A DNA stretch of 64,000 bases from G965227875 sp965227875. Lineage in GTDB: Bacteria > Pseudomonadota > Alphaproteobacteria > Rhizobiales > JAJFHC01. Under the pieces are notes generated by a model. The model was not told the origin of the DNA. It ran no database searches and saw only the letters and a list, made by a program, of their open reading frames with translations. The translations under genes and the position numbers were made by a program. Shown here piece after piece: positions 1 through 8,355 of this stretch (its first letter is position 1; every line of letters starts with the position of its first letter). The stretch lies in assembly GCA_965227875.1 (NCBI GenBank), contig OZ245783.1, forward strand, positions 3,596,001-3,660,000, read 5' to 3'.

Positions 1-312
1 CCGTTGTGGTCGGGATCGGGGGCGGCCGTGGCTGCCGTCCTGTCGTCGATGGCGGGAACGTCGGACCCGGCGCCGGAACAACACGCCGAGGGCGATTCAC
101 AGCACGCCGCCGACACGATCCGCGCAGCCGCACTTTTCGCGCTGGTGCTTGATGCACAGGAACTGGACGAGATGTCGATCACCCGCGTCATCGATGATGC
201 GATCGGCGAGGATGACACGATGGATCTCGACTCCGCCGAGGCTGTCCGGGAATGGCTGGACCGCGTGCAGACCAGGTACGCCACGGCATTTGCGAGGGAG
301 CGCAACCGGTGA
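1..312 (+). CDS. C-terminal part of a DUF2868-type protein (partial)
   Basis: The reading frame is open from the first base of the window to a TGA at 310-312, so this is the tail (about 103 residues) of a gene that begins outside. No catalytic motif is visible; the end is acidic and helical. The assignment rests on context: the next gene is a DUF3482 GTPase, and DUF2868 membrane proteins commonly precede DUF3482 proteins in a two-gene unit. Its stop overlaps the GTG start of the GTPase (GTGA), which indicates translational coupling. The family name is an inference; only the frame and the overlap are seen directly. Confidence 0.5.
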   Translation, partial: PLWSGSGAAVAAVLSSMAGTSDPAPEQHAEGDSQHAADTIRAAALFALVLDAQELDEMSITRVIDDAIGEDDTMDLDSAEAVREWLDRVQTRYATAFARERNR

Positions 313-1742
313 CCACGCAAACAGTGCTCCGGATCGCCGTCGTCGGCCACACCAATACGGGCAAGACGTCGCTGTTGCGCACCCTGCTGCGCGACACCGG
401 TTTCGGCGAGGTGTCCAATCGCCCCGCGACCACCCGGCGTGTCGAGTGCGCACCGGTCACGGTTGACGGGGAGATCATCGCGGAGCTTTACGATACGCCG
501 GGCCTTGAGGATTCCATCGGCCTGCTCGAGCTTCTCGAACGCATGCGTGGCAATCTCGGGCTCGACTGGACCGATACCATCAGGCGTTTCGTCCAGAGCG
601 ACGAGGCCGACGGAGCATTCGCCCAGGAAGCACGTACGCTGTCCCAGATCCTGCAGAGCGACATGGGGCTCTACGTCATCGATGCCCGCGACGAGGTGCT
701 CGGCAAACATCGCGACGAACTGGAAATTCTCGGACGCACGGCGATCCCGGTCGTGCCGGTGCTCAACTTCACCTCGTCGCCGCAGGCCAGGGTTGACCAC
801 TGGCGCGAACAGCTTGCGCGCGTGAACATGCACGCCGTCGTGGAGTTCGACACGGTCGTGCTCGATTTCGAGAGCGAACAGCGACTTTATGAGTCGCTCA
901 AGGCGCTGGCCGGACGGTTCCGGCCCACCATCGAGCGCCTTGTGCAGCATGTGATCACCTATCGCGACACGCTACTGAAATCATCCTCCAAACTTCTGGC
1001 CGACATGCTCATAGACGCGGCCGCCCATGTGGAACTCGCGCCGGCGGACGATGACGAACGCCGCGAGGCCGCGATGGAGGAAATGAAGGTCGCTGTCCGC
1101 GCGCGCGAGCAGAGGTTCGTGGAAGACATCCTCGGGCTTCACCGGTTCTCGCAGGCCGATCTCGAACATGTCGATCTGCCGATCCGGGACGGGGAGTGGG
1201 GACACGACCTGTTCAGCCCGGAAGCGCTTCGCCAGTTCGGCCTGAGGACAGGCTCGGCGGCAGCGGCCGGCGCGGCGGCAGGGCTTGCCCTCGATGTTCT
1301 CTCCGCGGGGCTCTCGCTGGGCGTCGGTACGGCGACGGGCGCGGCGGTCGGCGCCCTGTTCGGCGCCGTGCGCGACAAGGGGCGGGAAATCACCGCGCGT
1401 CTCAGCGGCCAGACCGAACTGCGGGTCGGCGAGACGACACTCGGTCTTCTGGCGGTCCGGAATCTGCAGCTCATCGAGTCGCTGTTCCGTCGCGGACACG
1501 CGAGCAGCGCCCCCCACAGGCGCCGGGACAACAGCGGCGACCGCGAGGACCTGAAGGTCTGGGCCGCGATCCGGCCGGAACTGCTCAAGGCCCGCGCCCA
1601 TCCGGCATGGTCCAGGCTGCGCGGCGGGGCCACCGGCATCTCCGCTGAAGCGGGCAGGCGGGCCCTGCGTGATCTGGTCGCCGACGGCCTCGTCGACCGG
1701 CTGTCCGATGCCCTGGGTCGCTCCGGTGCCGAAAACGGTTAG
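309..1742 (+). CDS. DUF3482-type membrane-associated GTPase
   Basis: A 477-residue TRAFAC-class GTPase. The P-loop GHTNTGKTS lies at residues 13-21 and the G3 box DTPG at 62-65, with Thr41/Thr42 available as the G2 threonine. No NKxD G4 box is obvious; the corresponding strand reads VLNFTSS. An Ala/Gly-rich hydrophobic stretch at about residues 312-355 could form a membrane hairpin, as in DUF3482 proteins. The GTG start at 309 overlaps the upstream stop and is preferred to an upstream in-frame start at 252 because it places the first beta strand directly before the P-loop. Cellular role is unknown; co-transcription with the upstream gene is inferred from the overlap. Confidence 0.8.
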   Translation: MTTQTVLRIAVVGHTNTGKTSLLRTLLRDTGFGEVSNRPATTRRVECAPVTVDGEIIAELYDTPGLEDSIGLLELLERMRGNLGLDWTDTIRRFVQSDEADGAFAQEARTLSQILQSDMGLYVIDARDEVLGKHRDELEILGRTAIPVVPVLNFTSSPQARVDHWREQLARVNMHAVVEFDTVVLDFESEQRLYESLKALAGRFRPTIERLVQHVITYRDTLLKSSSKLLADMLIDAAAHVELAPADDDERREAAMEEMKVAVRAREQRFVEDILGLHRFSQADLEHVDLPIRDGEWGHDLFSPEALRQFGLRTGSAAAAGAAAGLALDVLSAGLSLGVGTATGAAVGALFGAVRDKGREITARLSGQTELRVGETTLGLLAVRNLQLIESLFRRGHASSAPHRRRDNSGDREDLKVWAAIRPELLKARAHPAWSRLRGGATGISAEAGRRALRDLVADGLVDRLSDALGRSGAENG

Positions 1743-1811
1743 GCCCTTGCGCCGTTCTCGACAAACCGGGCCCGGACGCCTATCCCTTTCACCGGTCGAA
1801 CGCGGCCCGGA

Positions 1812-2267
1812 GTGGAGGTGAAGGACGTGCTGAAGGCGAGGCAGAGAATTCGGATCGAATGGGCGCACTGCGACCCCGCGAAGATTATCTTCAATCCGCA
1901 CTACTACATCTGGATGGACCAGGGGACCCACCGGCTGCTCGAGGCCGCCGGTTTCGCGTTCGCCGAGGCCGTGAGGACGACACCCTTCCGGGGCTGCGTC
2001 CTGGTTTCAAGCGGGGCCACCTTCGTGAAGCCGGCCGTCTTCGCCGACATCATCGAGCTTGAAACCTCCGTCACCCGGTTCGGGAACAAGTCCTTCACCG
2101 TGGGCCACAGGTTCTCGCGGGACGGCGATACGCTCGCCACGGGCGAGGAGGTTCGCGTTTGGGGCTGGACCCATCCCGACGACCCGGACCGGATCACGTC
2201 CGTACCGGTTCCCGATGACGTCCGGGACATGCTCAGCGAAGACCGCGTCTGCGACGTGACTGTCTAG
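1812..2267 (+). CDS. Hot-dog fold acyl-CoA thioesterase (4HBT family)
   Basis: A 151-residue single-domain protein of the 4-hydroxybenzoyl-CoA thioesterase family, which hydrolyses acyl- or aroyl-CoA thioesters. The N-terminal motif IEWAHCDPAKIIFNPHYY matches the family signature; Asp21 corresponds to the catalytic aspartate (Asp17 of the Pseudomonas enzyme). The next helix (IWMDQGTHRLLEAAGF) is also typical. The start is taken as GTG 1812; a GTG slightly downstream is possible. It stands alone, 69 bases after the GTPase gene, and converges on the kdgK gene. The substrate cannot be told; no aromatic degradation genes are nearby. Confidence 0.85.
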   Translation: MEVKDVLKARQRIRIEWAHCDPAKIIFNPHYYIWMDQGTHRLLEAAGFAFAEAVRTTPFRGCVLVSSGATFVKPAVFADIIELETSVTRFGNKSFTVGHRFSRDGDTLATGEEVRVWGWTHPDDPDRITSVPVPDDVRDMLSEDRVCDVTV

Positions 2268-2270
2268 ATC

Positions 2271-2342
2271 GTATCTCACTTACATGGAGACACGGCCTAC
2301 GGCGGGCCAAATCCATCGAACGATTCCATGTAAGCGAGACAC
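2271..2342. terminator. Long imperfect hairpin between convergent genes
   Basis: The arms at 2271-2288 and 2325-2342 are inverted repeats of 18 bases with two G/A differences that would still allow G-U pairing; the inner 10 bases (CTTACATGGA / TCCATGTAAG) pair perfectly. The 36-base loop contains a smaller GGCC...GGCC hairpin. It fills the gap between the thioesterase gene (plus) and kdgK (minus). No T-run follows either arm, so a bidirectional or Rho-assisted terminator, or a palindromic repeat element, are both possible. Confidence 0.45.
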
Positions 2343-2345
2343 GCT

Positions 2346-3278
2346 CTAACCCTGGCGTGAGCCGAGAAAAGCCTCGACATCCTTGCGGTAGGGGATCGGC
2401 GCGACCGCACCATAGCCGCAGGTCGACAGGGCGGCCGCGGCGTTTGCGTAGCGCGCGGCCTCGAAGGGATCCCGGCCCGCGGCCAGTTCGGCCAGGTACG
2501 CGCCGTCGAACGTGTCGCCCGCACCGGTCGCGTCCACGGAACTGACGCGGTGTCCGGTGACAAGTTCGCGCCGGTCCTGCGTCGCGATGAAAGTACCGTC
2601 AGGACCGAGGGTTACGGCCACCGTCCCGGCGCCGGCGTCGAGATAGGCATCGGCGATGGCGTCCGGTGTCGTCCGGCCGGTGAGGGCGACGGCGTCCTCG
2701 AGACCGGGCAGCACGATGTCGCTCTTAGGTATGGTCTGGTCGACGACCGCACGCGCGGCGTCCAGTGACCACAGGTTCAGCCGCAGGTTCGTGTCGTAGG
2801 AGACGAGCGTGCCCGAGGCACGCGCGACGTCGATGGCATGCGCCACCGTTTCCGCCGCGCTTTCGCTGATGGCCTGGCTGATCGCGGACACGTGCAGGAT
2901 ACGGGCCTCCGAAATGCAGGCTTCGGACAGGTCGCCCGGCTTCATCCGGCTGGCCGCCGAGCCGCTGCGGTAATAGCTGAATCGGTGGCCGTCCGCATGG
3001 TGGGTGACGAAATAGATGCCCGTCGGCGCGCAGTCGTCGCGAAGGACGAACGAGTGGTCCACGTTCTCCCGGGTCCACATGGCGACGATGCGGTCGCCGA
3101 ACGTGTCCCGGCCCAGTCTGGTCAGGTAGCCCGCACGCGCGCCCTGGCGGGCCGCCGCGACGGCGCAATTGCTCGTGTCGCCGCCGAACCCGGTCAGGAA
3201 CTGCCCGTCGGGCTGTTCGTTGAACTCCACCATCGGCTCGCCGAGGCAGACGATCTGGGGGGCGTTTTCGCTGTTCAT
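2346..3278 (-). CDS. kdgK: 2-dehydro-3-deoxygluconokinase-like PfkB sugar kinase
   Basis: A 310-residue ribokinase/PfkB-family kinase. The N-terminal region has the substrate-binding GGDTSNCA motif and the C-terminal PfkB signature is D249-ATGAG-D255, with Asp255 as catalytic base. The overall pattern (LGEPMVEFNE near the start, YYRSGSAASRM lid region) resembles KDG kinases, which phosphorylate 2-keto-3-deoxygluconate to KDPG. It is the last gene of a three-gene minus-strand operon and its ATG overlaps the stop of the AAA ATPase. No KDPG aldolase or uronate gene is adjacent, so the exact 2-keto-3-deoxy acid is uncertain. Confidence 0.75.
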   Translation of the reverse strand: MNSENAPQIVCLGEPMVEFNEQPDGQFLTGFGGDTSNCAVAAARQGARAGYLTRLGRDTFGDRIVAMWTRENVDHSFVLRDDCAPTGIYFVTHHADGHRFSYYRSGSAASRMKPGDLSEACISEARILHVSAISQAISESAAETVAHAIDVARASGTLVSYDTNLRLNLWSLDAARAVVDQTIPKSDIVLPGLEDAVALTGRTTPDAIADAYLDAGAGTVAVTLGPDGTFIATQDRRELVTGHRVSSVDATGAGDTFDGAYLAELAAGRDPFEAARYANAAAALSTCGYGAVAPIPYRKDVEAFLGSRQG

Positions 3279-4429
3279 CTTGTCGGCCAGGTCCAGGGCA
3301 TATCGGGGGCGTCGGGAACGATGGTCTCGCCAAGGCGCTTTTCAAGCCGGTGAACGGTGCATTCGTCAAGGGCGGAGAGGTCTTCGACAAGCTGGCGCGA
3401 ATGGGACACCGTGATGATCTGCGTGCTTGCCGATGCCCGCGCGACCAGCCGACCGAGCGGTCCGATCAGGTCCGGGTGGAGGCTCGTTTCGGGTTCGTTC
3501 AGCACCAGCAGCGCGGCCGGCCGTGGCGAAAGAAGCGCGGCGACGAGCAGGAGAAAGCGCAGGGTCCCGTCCGAGAGTTCCGAAACGTGCAGTGGACGGA
3601 GAAGTCCGGGCTGGTGCATGTGAAGCTCGAAGCGGCCGTCCGAGACGGAGACCTCGATCCGCGATCCCTCGAAGGCGTCGTCTATCGCGTCTGCGAGCGC
3701 CTCGTGGTCGCCGATCTCGACGATCGTCTGGATCGCGGCGGCGAGATCCGAGCCGTCGCTTGCCAGGACGGGGGTCCGGGTGCCGACCCGGGACTGTCGC
3801 GCGGGTGCATCCGTATCCGTCCGGAAGTGATCGTAGAACCTCCACGACCGCATGCGTTCCCGCAGCAGCAGGAGTTCGAGCGCGTCGCGCGGGTCGGCGG
3901 CATGGGTCAGCATGCTGTCGAAGGGCCTGAGATCGTCCAGCGCCGTGACGCGTTTTCCTGCCGCGTCGAGAACCTTCACGAGCGGTCCGTTGCGGGACGC
4001 GAAGACATTGCGGCGGCTCAGCGCTTCCCCGGCCCAGACCGCTTCCGCCTTGATCTCCGGGTCGCGGCTGAATGCGGAAGTGGAAAGCTTGGGCAGCCCG
4101 AGGTCGATCGCGTAGCCATAGTCCTCGCTCGCGAAACCGAGCTTGAGCGCGATCCTGTTGTTGCGGCGCGTGCCCTGCACGGGCACGTCTCCCGACAGCA
4201 TAGATCTGGAAAACTGTTCGGGGCCGGCCCACAGGGTGGAGGACAGGCCACCTTCAGCGGCGAGCGAACCGATGATGCGGCCCTGGCCGATATCGCCGAG
4301 CAGCCTGAGGGCGCGGTAGAGGCTAGACTTGCCGCTCCCGTTTGCGCCGGTCACCACGTTCAGGCGACCAAGCGGCAATACGAGATCGCGCACGGACCGG
4401 TAGCCCGAAACCGCCAGCGTCAGGATCAT
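3275..4429 (-). CDS. AAA ATPase, SMC/RecF-like predicted ATPase
   Basis: A 384-residue ATPase of the ABC/SMC-like AAA_15/AAA_21 type. The Walker A motif GANGSGKSS is at residues 28-36, an ABC-like signature (ELSDGTLRFLLL) lies just before the Walker B region, and Walker B is LLVLNEPETSLHPD from residue 307, with Asn instead of the usual Asp before the catalytic Glu312, a form common in this predicted-ATPase group. A switch histidine SHS follows. There is no TOPRIM or nuclease domain, so it is not a full OLD nuclease. It overlaps both neighbours by four bases (ATGA) and is therefore translationally coupled to a PLP enzyme and a sugar kinase. Function unknown. Confidence 0.8.
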   Translation of the reverse strand: MILTLAVSGYRSVRDLVLPLGRLNVVTGANGSGKSSLYRALRLLGDIGQGRIIGSLAAEGGLSSTLWAGPEQFSRSMLSGDVPVQGTRRNNRIALKLGFASEDYGYAIDLGLPKLSTSAFSRDPEIKAEAVWAGEALSRRNVFASRNGPLVKVLDAAGKRVTALDDLRPFDSMLTHAADPRDALELLLLRERMRSWRFYDHFRTDTDAPARQSRVGTRTPVLASDGSDLAAAIQTIVEIGDHEALADAIDDAFEGSRIEVSVSDGRFELHMHQPGLLRPLHVSELSDGTLRFLLLVAALLSPRPAALLVLNEPETSLHPDLIGPLGRLVARASASTQIITVSHSRQLVEDLSALDECTVHRLEKRLGETIVPDAPDMPWTWPTR

Positions 4430-5817
4430 GCCGTCCCTTCCGGAACATGGTTTCCGGTCCGCTGCCAGACGCCGATGATCGCATCGGCGGAGCGCTCGAC
4501 GTCATCCATGGTCGTCGCCCATGCGCTGAAACTGATGCGCATGGCTTTCCGGCCCCGCCACTGCGTCCCGCCGCACCAGCAGGTCCCGTCCGCCTGGACG
4601 CCTTCGATCACCGCTGCGGTCCGTCCGTCGTTTCCGAAGGCCGCGACCACCTGGTTGAGCACGACGTCGTTGAGGATTTCGATGCCGGCCTCCGAGAGTC
4701 TCTTGGCCATGCGCGAGGCCTGGGCGCAGTTGCGCTCGACGAGGGCTTCGACGCCGCTGCGGCCCAGCGACATCAGCGCCGCCCAGACGTCGACGCCGCG
4801 GGCCCGGCGCGAACTGTCGGGGGTGAAGTCCATGGCGTCGCGCTGTTCGCTGTTGACGAGATAGGCCCCCGACATGGCCATGGCCGCCCTGATGGCGTCT
4901 GCATCCCGGACGAAGGCCATGCCGCAGTCATACGGTACGTTGAGCCATTTGTGGGCATCCGTCGCCCATGAGTCCGCTTCGGCGAAGTCCGCGCAGAGAT
5001 GCTCAAGCTTACCGGATGTGCCGGCCCACAGGCCGAAGGCGCCGTCGACATGGACCCAGGCGCCAGCCGCATGCGCCCTGGCAATGATGTCGCCCGCGGG
5101 ATCGAAGGCGCCGGAATTCACGTTGCCGGCCTGGATGCAGACGATGGTGCATTCGTCGAGATCGGGCAGCTCGTCCGCTCTCATGCGCCCCTGACCGTCG
5201 ACACCGACGCGGATCACCCTTTCGCGGCCGAGGCCAAGCATGGCGAGAACCTTGAGCACCGTTGCGTGCACCTCTTCGCCGACCACGACCTTGACAGGCG
5301 GGGCACCGAAGAGACCGTCGCGTTCCACGTTCCAGCCCGCGTTCGCGAGGGCACGGTGGCGCGCCGCCGCAAGGCACGTGAAATTGGCCATGGTCGCACC
5401 GGTGGTGAGGGCTCCGGCGGCCTCGGTGGGCAGGTGAAGCACCTCCTTCGACCAGCGCAAGGCGGTGTCTTCGAAATGCGCGGCCGCCGGGGAACTGACA
5501 TGGCTGAAGGCGTTTTGGTCCCACGCTCCGGCAAGCCAGTTGGCGACCAGCGAGGCCGGCAGGGCGCCGCCGGTGACAAAACCGAAATACCGGCCGCCTG
5601 TCGAAGCGACGGTGGCTGGTGAGCCGTACCGGTGAGCAAAGTCGAGTATATCAGAAGCCTGTGCGGGGTCCTCGGGCAACGGCGTGTCGAGCCGTTCCGC
5701 AAGAATCCGGACCGCATCCTCGTCGGCCCCCGTCCGCCGGTCGGCAATCGTGTCGAGATAGGCTGCCGCACGGTCTGCGGCCTGGGACAGCAGTTGGGAA
5801 CGCGATCGCTCGCCCAT
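4426..5817 (-). CDS. Group II PLP-dependent decarboxylase / aminotransferase-like enzyme
   Basis: A 463-residue fold-type I PLP enzyme of the aromatic-L-amino-acid/glutamate decarboxylase family. The internal aldimine lysine is Lys290 in ATDAHKWLN, and the preceding WVHVDGAFG supplies the PLP-binding aspartate. The start is set at ATG 5817 because AGGAG stands 8 bases before it; upstream in-frame ATGs lack a ribosome site. It begins a three-gene operon with the ATPase and kdgK. The substrate is not predictable: related proteins include aromatic amino-acid, diaminobutyrate and cysteine-sulfinate decarboxylases. It is divergent from the coiled-coil gene at 6032. Confidence 0.8.
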   Translation of the reverse strand: MGERSRSQLLSQAADRAAAYLDTIADRRTGADEDAVRILAERLDTPLPEDPAQASDILDFAHRYGSPATVASTGGRYFGFVTGGALPASLVANWLAGAWDQNAFSHVSSPAAAHFEDTALRWSKEVLHLPTEAAGALTTGATMANFTCLAAARHRALANAGWNVERDGLFGAPPVKVVVGEEVHATVLKVLAMLGLGRERVIRVGVDGQGRMRADELPDLDECTIVCIQAGNVNSGAFDPAGDIIARAHAAGAWVHVDGAFGLWAGTSGKLEHLCADFAEADSWATDAHKWLNVPYDCGMAFVRDADAIRAAMAMSGAYLVNSEQRDAMDFTPDSSRRARGVDVWAALMSLGRSGVEALVERNCAQASRMAKRLSEAGIEILNDVVLNQVVAAFGNDGRTAAVIEGVQADGTCWCGGTQWRGRKAMRISFSAWATTMDDVERSADAIIGVWQRTGNHVPEGTA

Positions 5818-6031
5818 GCTTGAATCTCCTGCGCGATCCGCCATGAAACGGCATCCGGACACCTTTTCTATAGCACTGCACTTGGTTACAATCACGATCG
5901 ATCAGGCGGATGTGCGGCTAACGGCGAAATCTCGGGATTGCAATTCGGCAAGACGGAACGCGGCGGTCATTTCGACGGGTGACCGCGTGGCACCGTCTTG
6001 TCTCGAACGATACAAGGGCGGAGTGCGGAAC

Positions 6032-7141
6032 ATGAGCGAAAACGGTGCGGCGACCACGACGGCAGCCGGCAATGGACTGGTGAAAGGGCTCGGCGGTCTC
6101 GCCGCCCTTCTGCTTGCGGGTCTCGTTTTCGCCTACGTGAAATATACCGGCGCTCAGGAGAAAATCGCCGCCCTTCAGGACGATCTTGCGTCCGTCACGG
6201 AAACCTCCGGAAGCCAGTCCGACGAGATCGCGAAGCTCAAGGCCGACGTCGAACTGCGAGGCTCTGCCAACAGCGATCTGTCCGAAACGAATGCCGGTCT
6301 CGAAAAGGAGCTTGCGGAGGCAGGGGAGAGGTTCGCCGCGCTCGAAAAGAAACACAACGACATCCTCGACCGGCTGGAGCAGATCCGCGGCATGAACCAG
6401 TCGCTATCCGCCACCAAGGAAGAACTCGAGCAGCGTGAAAAGGAACTCGAGCAGACCACGGAAGAGCTGAAAACGCAGAACGCGAGCCTCAAGACCGAGC
6501 GCGACCAGGTGGGCAGCCAGGCGGAGAGTTTCCGTTACGATCTCGAAACGTTGCAGAGTGCGCTCAACCAGATGGAGACCCGCATATCGGACCTCCAGGA
6601 GGAACGCAGCCGGCTCCAGCGGGAGAACGAACGGTTGTCCAGGGACAACGAGGTCCTCGCCGCGCGTATGCAACAGGTGACGCGCGACGTCCGCGCGGCG
6701 ACCGACCTGGAAAACCACAAGCGTCCGGTCACCCCGCGCGACCTGCGCGCCATCGCCCGTCGCTCCAAGCCGCTCGGCACGCTCATTCAGCAGATTTCCC
6801 TGTACCGGTCGCAGCATGTCTCGTGGGGGATCGGCAAGGATGCCGACAATCCGGCTGAAGGCTTCACCTCGCCGGCATTCGCGGGTTTCGTGCTTCAGCG
6901 CATGGGTGTGCTCGACACCGGCCAGCCGCCGGTCGAGGCGCTCGCCACCTTGCCCCAGGACGATGGCGAACCAAGGCCCGGCGACATCGCCCTGTACGAG
7001 GGCGGCTTCGCGCTGTTCCATCTGGAGGACGCCCGCAAGAAGCCGTTCGTCACCGGCATGACCTTTCACGGCGTCGTATCCCTCGAGCCGGACTTCGGCG
7101 CAACCCGCACGGGCGTCATCCGGACCGGCATCACGCCATGA
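6032..7141 (+). CDS. Membrane-anchored coiled-coil protein with possible NlpC/P60-like tail
   Basis: A 369-residue protein. Residues about 17-37 form one transmembrane segment, followed by a long Glu/Leu-rich coiled coil (about 40-225) and a C-terminal globular part (about 230-369). The tail has the order of an NlpC/P60-like fold: AFAGFVLQRMGVL where the catalytic DCSGFV motif is expected, then RPGDIALYEGGFALFHL resembling the GDLVFF...GHVGIYL strand pair. The nucleophilic cysteine and histidine are absent, so if the fold is right it is inactive. The start is ATG 6032 (upstream in-frame region looks non-coding). Its topology would place the coil in the periplasm. Function unknown. Confidence 0.65.
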   Translation: MSENGAATTTAAGNGLVKGLGGLAALLLAGLVFAYVKYTGAQEKIAALQDDLASVTETSGSQSDEIAKLKADVELRGSANSDLSETNAGLEKELAEAGERFAALEKKHNDILDRLEQIRGMNQSLSATKEELEQREKELEQTTEELKTQNASLKTERDQVGSQAESFRYDLETLQSALNQMETRISDLQEERSRLQRENERLSRDNEVLAARMQQVTRDVRAATDLENHKRPVTPRDLRAIARRSKPLGTLIQQISLYRSQHVSWGIGKDADNPAEGFTSPAFAGFVLQRMGVLDTGQPPVEALATLPQDDGEPRPGDIALYEGGFALFHLEDARKKPFVTGMTFHGVVSLEPDFGATRTGVIRTGITP

Positions 7142-7162
7142 GGCTTGCCCGGCGGGGCAGGG

Positions 7163-8131
7163 TCACCTGTTGCGGGGCATCGGCCGGGCCACGGCGACAC
7201 GCCGGCTGAGGACCGTTTCCCGGTAGAATACGTATAGCCCCGCACCGGCGATGAGGCAGATGCCAACCCAGGCGACGGGTGCCGGCCAGTCGTTCCAGAT
7301 GAAGATGCTCCAGAAGATCGCAAGCGGCATGGCGACATATTCGAACGGGGCGACCAGCCCGGCCTCGCACATCCTGTACGCCTGGCTGACGAGGTAACCG
7401 CCCGCCGCGCTCAGGACGCCGAGGCCCGTCATGATCACGATGTCGCCCGCGGGCGGCCAGATCCACGGTCGCGCGAGGAAGTCGATGCTTGCATTGCCGG
7501 ACCCTGCGTACCGGCCGTCCCCCAGGGCGAGCCCTACGCAGACACTGGCGACGATGAAAGTCAGCTGGATGTAGAACGCCATGGTGGACGCGCGTTCGGC
7601 CATGCCGAGTTTCCGCGTCATGATCTGCAGCAGCGCGTAGGCCGCCGCGGCCACCAGCGGCAGCAGCGCTGTGACCTGAAAGGCCGCGCTTCCGGGACGG
7701 ACCACGATGATCACGCCAACGAGCCCGGCAATGACGGCGATCCATCGCCTGATGCCGACGATCTCGCCCAGGAAGATGACCGAGAAGGCGGTAATGAAGA
7801 GCGGGGCCATGAAGAAGATCGCGGTCGCTTCGCCGAGCGGGAGCGTGGCGAGGCTGACGAAAAAGGTCATGTTCGCCGTCACCACGGCGAGTCCTCTCAG
7901 GAGGTGAAGCACCGGCCGGCGCGTGCGCAGGCCGCCATAGCCGCCTTCGAGGGGGACGATGAGGACAAGCGTGATCAGCAGCGCGACCGAGGCCCGGGCC
8001 AGTATGATCTGGTGCAGGGGATAGTCGCCGCTGAGCCATTTCACGCCCACATCGTTGGTCGTGAAGGCGATGGAAGCGCCGATCACGCAGAGGATGCCCG
8101 TCGTGTTGCCCGATAGCATCCCCGAGCGCAT
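7163..8131 (-). CDS. DMT-superfamily (EamA) permease
   Basis: A 322-residue inner-membrane protein with about ten hydrophobic segments and two EamA repeats, the layout of drug/metabolite exporters of the RhaT/YdcZ type. The N-terminal ASIAFTTNDVGVKW and the LAVVTANMTFFVSLATLPLG segment are characteristic of the S-adenosylmethionine/amino-acid exporter-like branch. It converges on the coiled-coil gene with a 21-base gap. The transported compound cannot be inferred from context. A second member of the same superfamily lies at 59871. Confidence 0.8.
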   Translation of the reverse strand: MRSGMLSGNTTGILCVIGASIAFTTNDVGVKWLSGDYPLHQIILARASVALLITLVLIVPLEGGYGGLRTRRPVLHLLRGLAVVTANMTFFVSLATLPLGEATAIFFMAPLFITAFSVIFLGEIVGIRRWIAVIAGLVGVIIVVRPGSAAFQVTALLPLVAAAAYALLQIMTRKLGMAERASTMAFYIQLTFIVASVCVGLALGDGRYAGSGNASIDFLARPWIWPPAGDIVIMTGLGVLSAAGGYLVSQAYRMCEAGLVAPFEYVAMPLAIFWSIFIWNDWPAPVAWVGICLIAGAGLYVFYRETVLSRRVAVARPMPRNR

Positions 8132-8271
8132 GGTGAAGTCTCCCTTGCCAGTCGAATCAGTTCACGGCAGGGGCGATGTCGTCCATGCCGGCCCGCCAGC
8201 ATCTGCAACCTCGCCGGGACTTCAAGTGAATTTATTATCGGAGCGCGTGCCGGCGAAGGCTGGTGTCGGAC

Positions 8272-8308
8272 AAAAAAGGAATGACGGGCCGGTGGCCCGC
8301 CATTCCTT
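8272..8308 (-). terminator. Rho-independent terminator after the Sel1-like gene
   Basis: Read on the minus strand, a 15-base stem (arms 8294-8308 and 8276-8290, one mismatch, three-base loop) is followed at once by six T residues (8277-8272). It lies about 50 bases downstream of the stop of the 8356-10473 gene and in its sense, the classic intrinsic terminator arrangement. Confidence 0.85.
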
Positions 8309-8355
8309 CCCGTCCTCCGCCATGTATTCCGTTGGGTATCCGTCAACTGGCCTCG

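Noticed and set aside
3275..4429. AAA ATPase considered as part of an anti-phage defence system (OLD/Gabija-like)
   Set aside because: No TOPRIM, nuclease or helicase partner is present; its neighbours are metabolic enzymes with overlapping reading frames.
3350..4864. A 504-codon plus-strand frame
   Set aside because: Antisense to the AAA ATPase and the PLP decarboxylase, which carry Walker motifs and the PLP lysine. It has no domain of its own.
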